A stretch of 6,619 nt of DNA from assembly GCA_021159845.1 (NCBI GenBank), contig JAGHDS010000149.1:1-6619 (forward strand), given 5' to 3'. Positions 6,470-6,619 of the stretch are shown one piece after another (the first letter of the stretch is position 1; each line of letters begins with the position of its first letter). The notes under the pieces were generated by a model. The model did not search any database, had not been told where the DNA came from, and saw nothing but the letters and a program-made list of their open reading frames with translations. This stretch comes from Anaerolineae bacterium. GTDB taxonomy: Bacteria; Chloroflexota; Anaerolineae; DUEN01. A program made the translations under genes and the position numbers.

Positions 6470-6499
6470 TTGACTAAGGAGGGGGTATTCGTGTAGACT
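6470..6499 (+). promoter_or_regulatory. Candidate transposase promoter inside the IS end
   Basis: TTGACT (6470-6475) and TAGACT (6494-6499) are 18 bases apart. Transcription would start near 6506, almost on the ATG at 6508. The AAGGAGG at 6476-6482 therefore lies in the promoter spacer, 25 bases from the ATG, and would not be on this transcript. Confidence 0.45.
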
Positions 6500-6507
6500 C
6501 AGGCACT

Positions 6508-6619
6508 ATGATCGAACAGAACAAGAGGAAGCCATATCCAACCGATCTATCGGACGCTGAGTGGCAGATCATCGAGCCGCTTCTACCCAAGCCCAAGACA
6601 CGGCGAGGGAGGCCCCGAA
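6508..6619 (+). CDS. IS5-family transposase, N-terminal fragment (cut by window edge)
   Basis: Thirty-seven residues are visible: after a basic start (MIEQNKRK) comes YPTDLSDAEWQIIEPLLPKP and then RRGRPR. This is the DUF4096-type N-terminal domain of IS5/IS1031-like DDE transposases, which bind the element's ends and move it by cut-and-paste. The catalytic DDE core lies beyond the window, so intactness cannot be judged. The ATG at 6508 is chosen because it is the first ATG in frame and the family usually starts a few residues before the YP(S/T)DL motif. There is no normally spaced ribosome-binding site. Upstream in-frame codons stay open back to about 6484, so a non-canonical earlier start such as ATT at 6487, four bases after AAGGAGG, cannot be excluded. 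Confidence 0.9.
   Translation, partial: MIEQNKRKPYPTDLSDAEWQIIEPLLPKPKTRRGRPR

Larger units (their letters stand above)
6454..6619 (+). mobile_element. IS5-family insertion sequence, left end (right end outside the window)
   Basis: The transposase N-terminus starting at 6508 identifies the family. The likely left tip is GAGTGTGTCTGAATA starting near 6454, directly after TAA (6451-6453), which fits the TA or TNA target preferred by the IS427/IS1031 subgroups of IS5. The terminal repeat cannot be proved because the right end is not present, so the boundary is approximate. Confidence 0.7.

Noticed and set aside
1..6619. CRISPR array, tRNA, rRNA, toxin-antitoxin pair or defence island
   Set aside because: No regularly spaced direct repeats, no cloverleaf, no rRNA-like sequence and no matching protein families were seen on either strand.

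Overview
The window looks like chromosomal DNA of a GC-rich, free-living bacterium. The best guess is a member of the Chloroflexota (Anaerolineae/Caldilineae-like), probably from an environmental or thermophilic assembly. Pointers are a lipoprotein-type binding protein with a Pro/Thr-rich linker, a META + DUF333 + 'DPxCCP' lipoprotein, consensus sigma-70-type promoters, and an intergenic repeat built on TCTGCGT/ACGCAGA units. The phylum is an inference from style; no rRNA or marker gene is present.

Layout: (1) 2-1684 (+), the 3' part of a family 5 ABC-transporter solute-binding protein. (2) A strong 12-bp stem terminator at 1738-1765, shared with the convergent gene. (3) 1840-3522 (-), a complete gamma-glutamyltranspeptidase of the signal-peptide-less, YwrD-like type, with a candidate promoter at 3623-3651. 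(4) 3667-3935, an intergenic stretch with tandem small hairpins and a likely dispersed repeat (about 3778-3909). (5) 3995-4768 (+), a xylose-isomerase-like TIM-barrel sugar epimerase/isomerase with a near-perfect promoter (TTGACA-17-TATGAT) and Shine-Dalgarno. (6) A strong bidirectional terminator at 4778-4817. (7) 4883-6004 (-), a three-part lipoprotein (META, DUF333, C-terminal DPxCCP domain). (8) 6005-6453, no supported gene, but a candidate promoter for the lipoprotein with a roughly 260-nt leader. (9) From about 6454, the left end of an IS5-family insertion sequence and the first 37 codons of its transposase, cut by the window edge.

The genes are mostly single transcription units, each with its own promoter and terminator signals, in two convergent pairs. 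A loose common theme of nutrient salvage is possible (peptide-type binding protein, gamma-glutamyl hydrolase, sugar epimerase), but nothing in the sequence ties them into one pathway. I found no defence system, CRISPR array, RNA gene or clearly new multi-gene system. The points most worth following up are the dispersed repeat beside the epimerase promoter, the composite lipoprotein with its long leader, and the IS end with an apparently leaderless transposase start.
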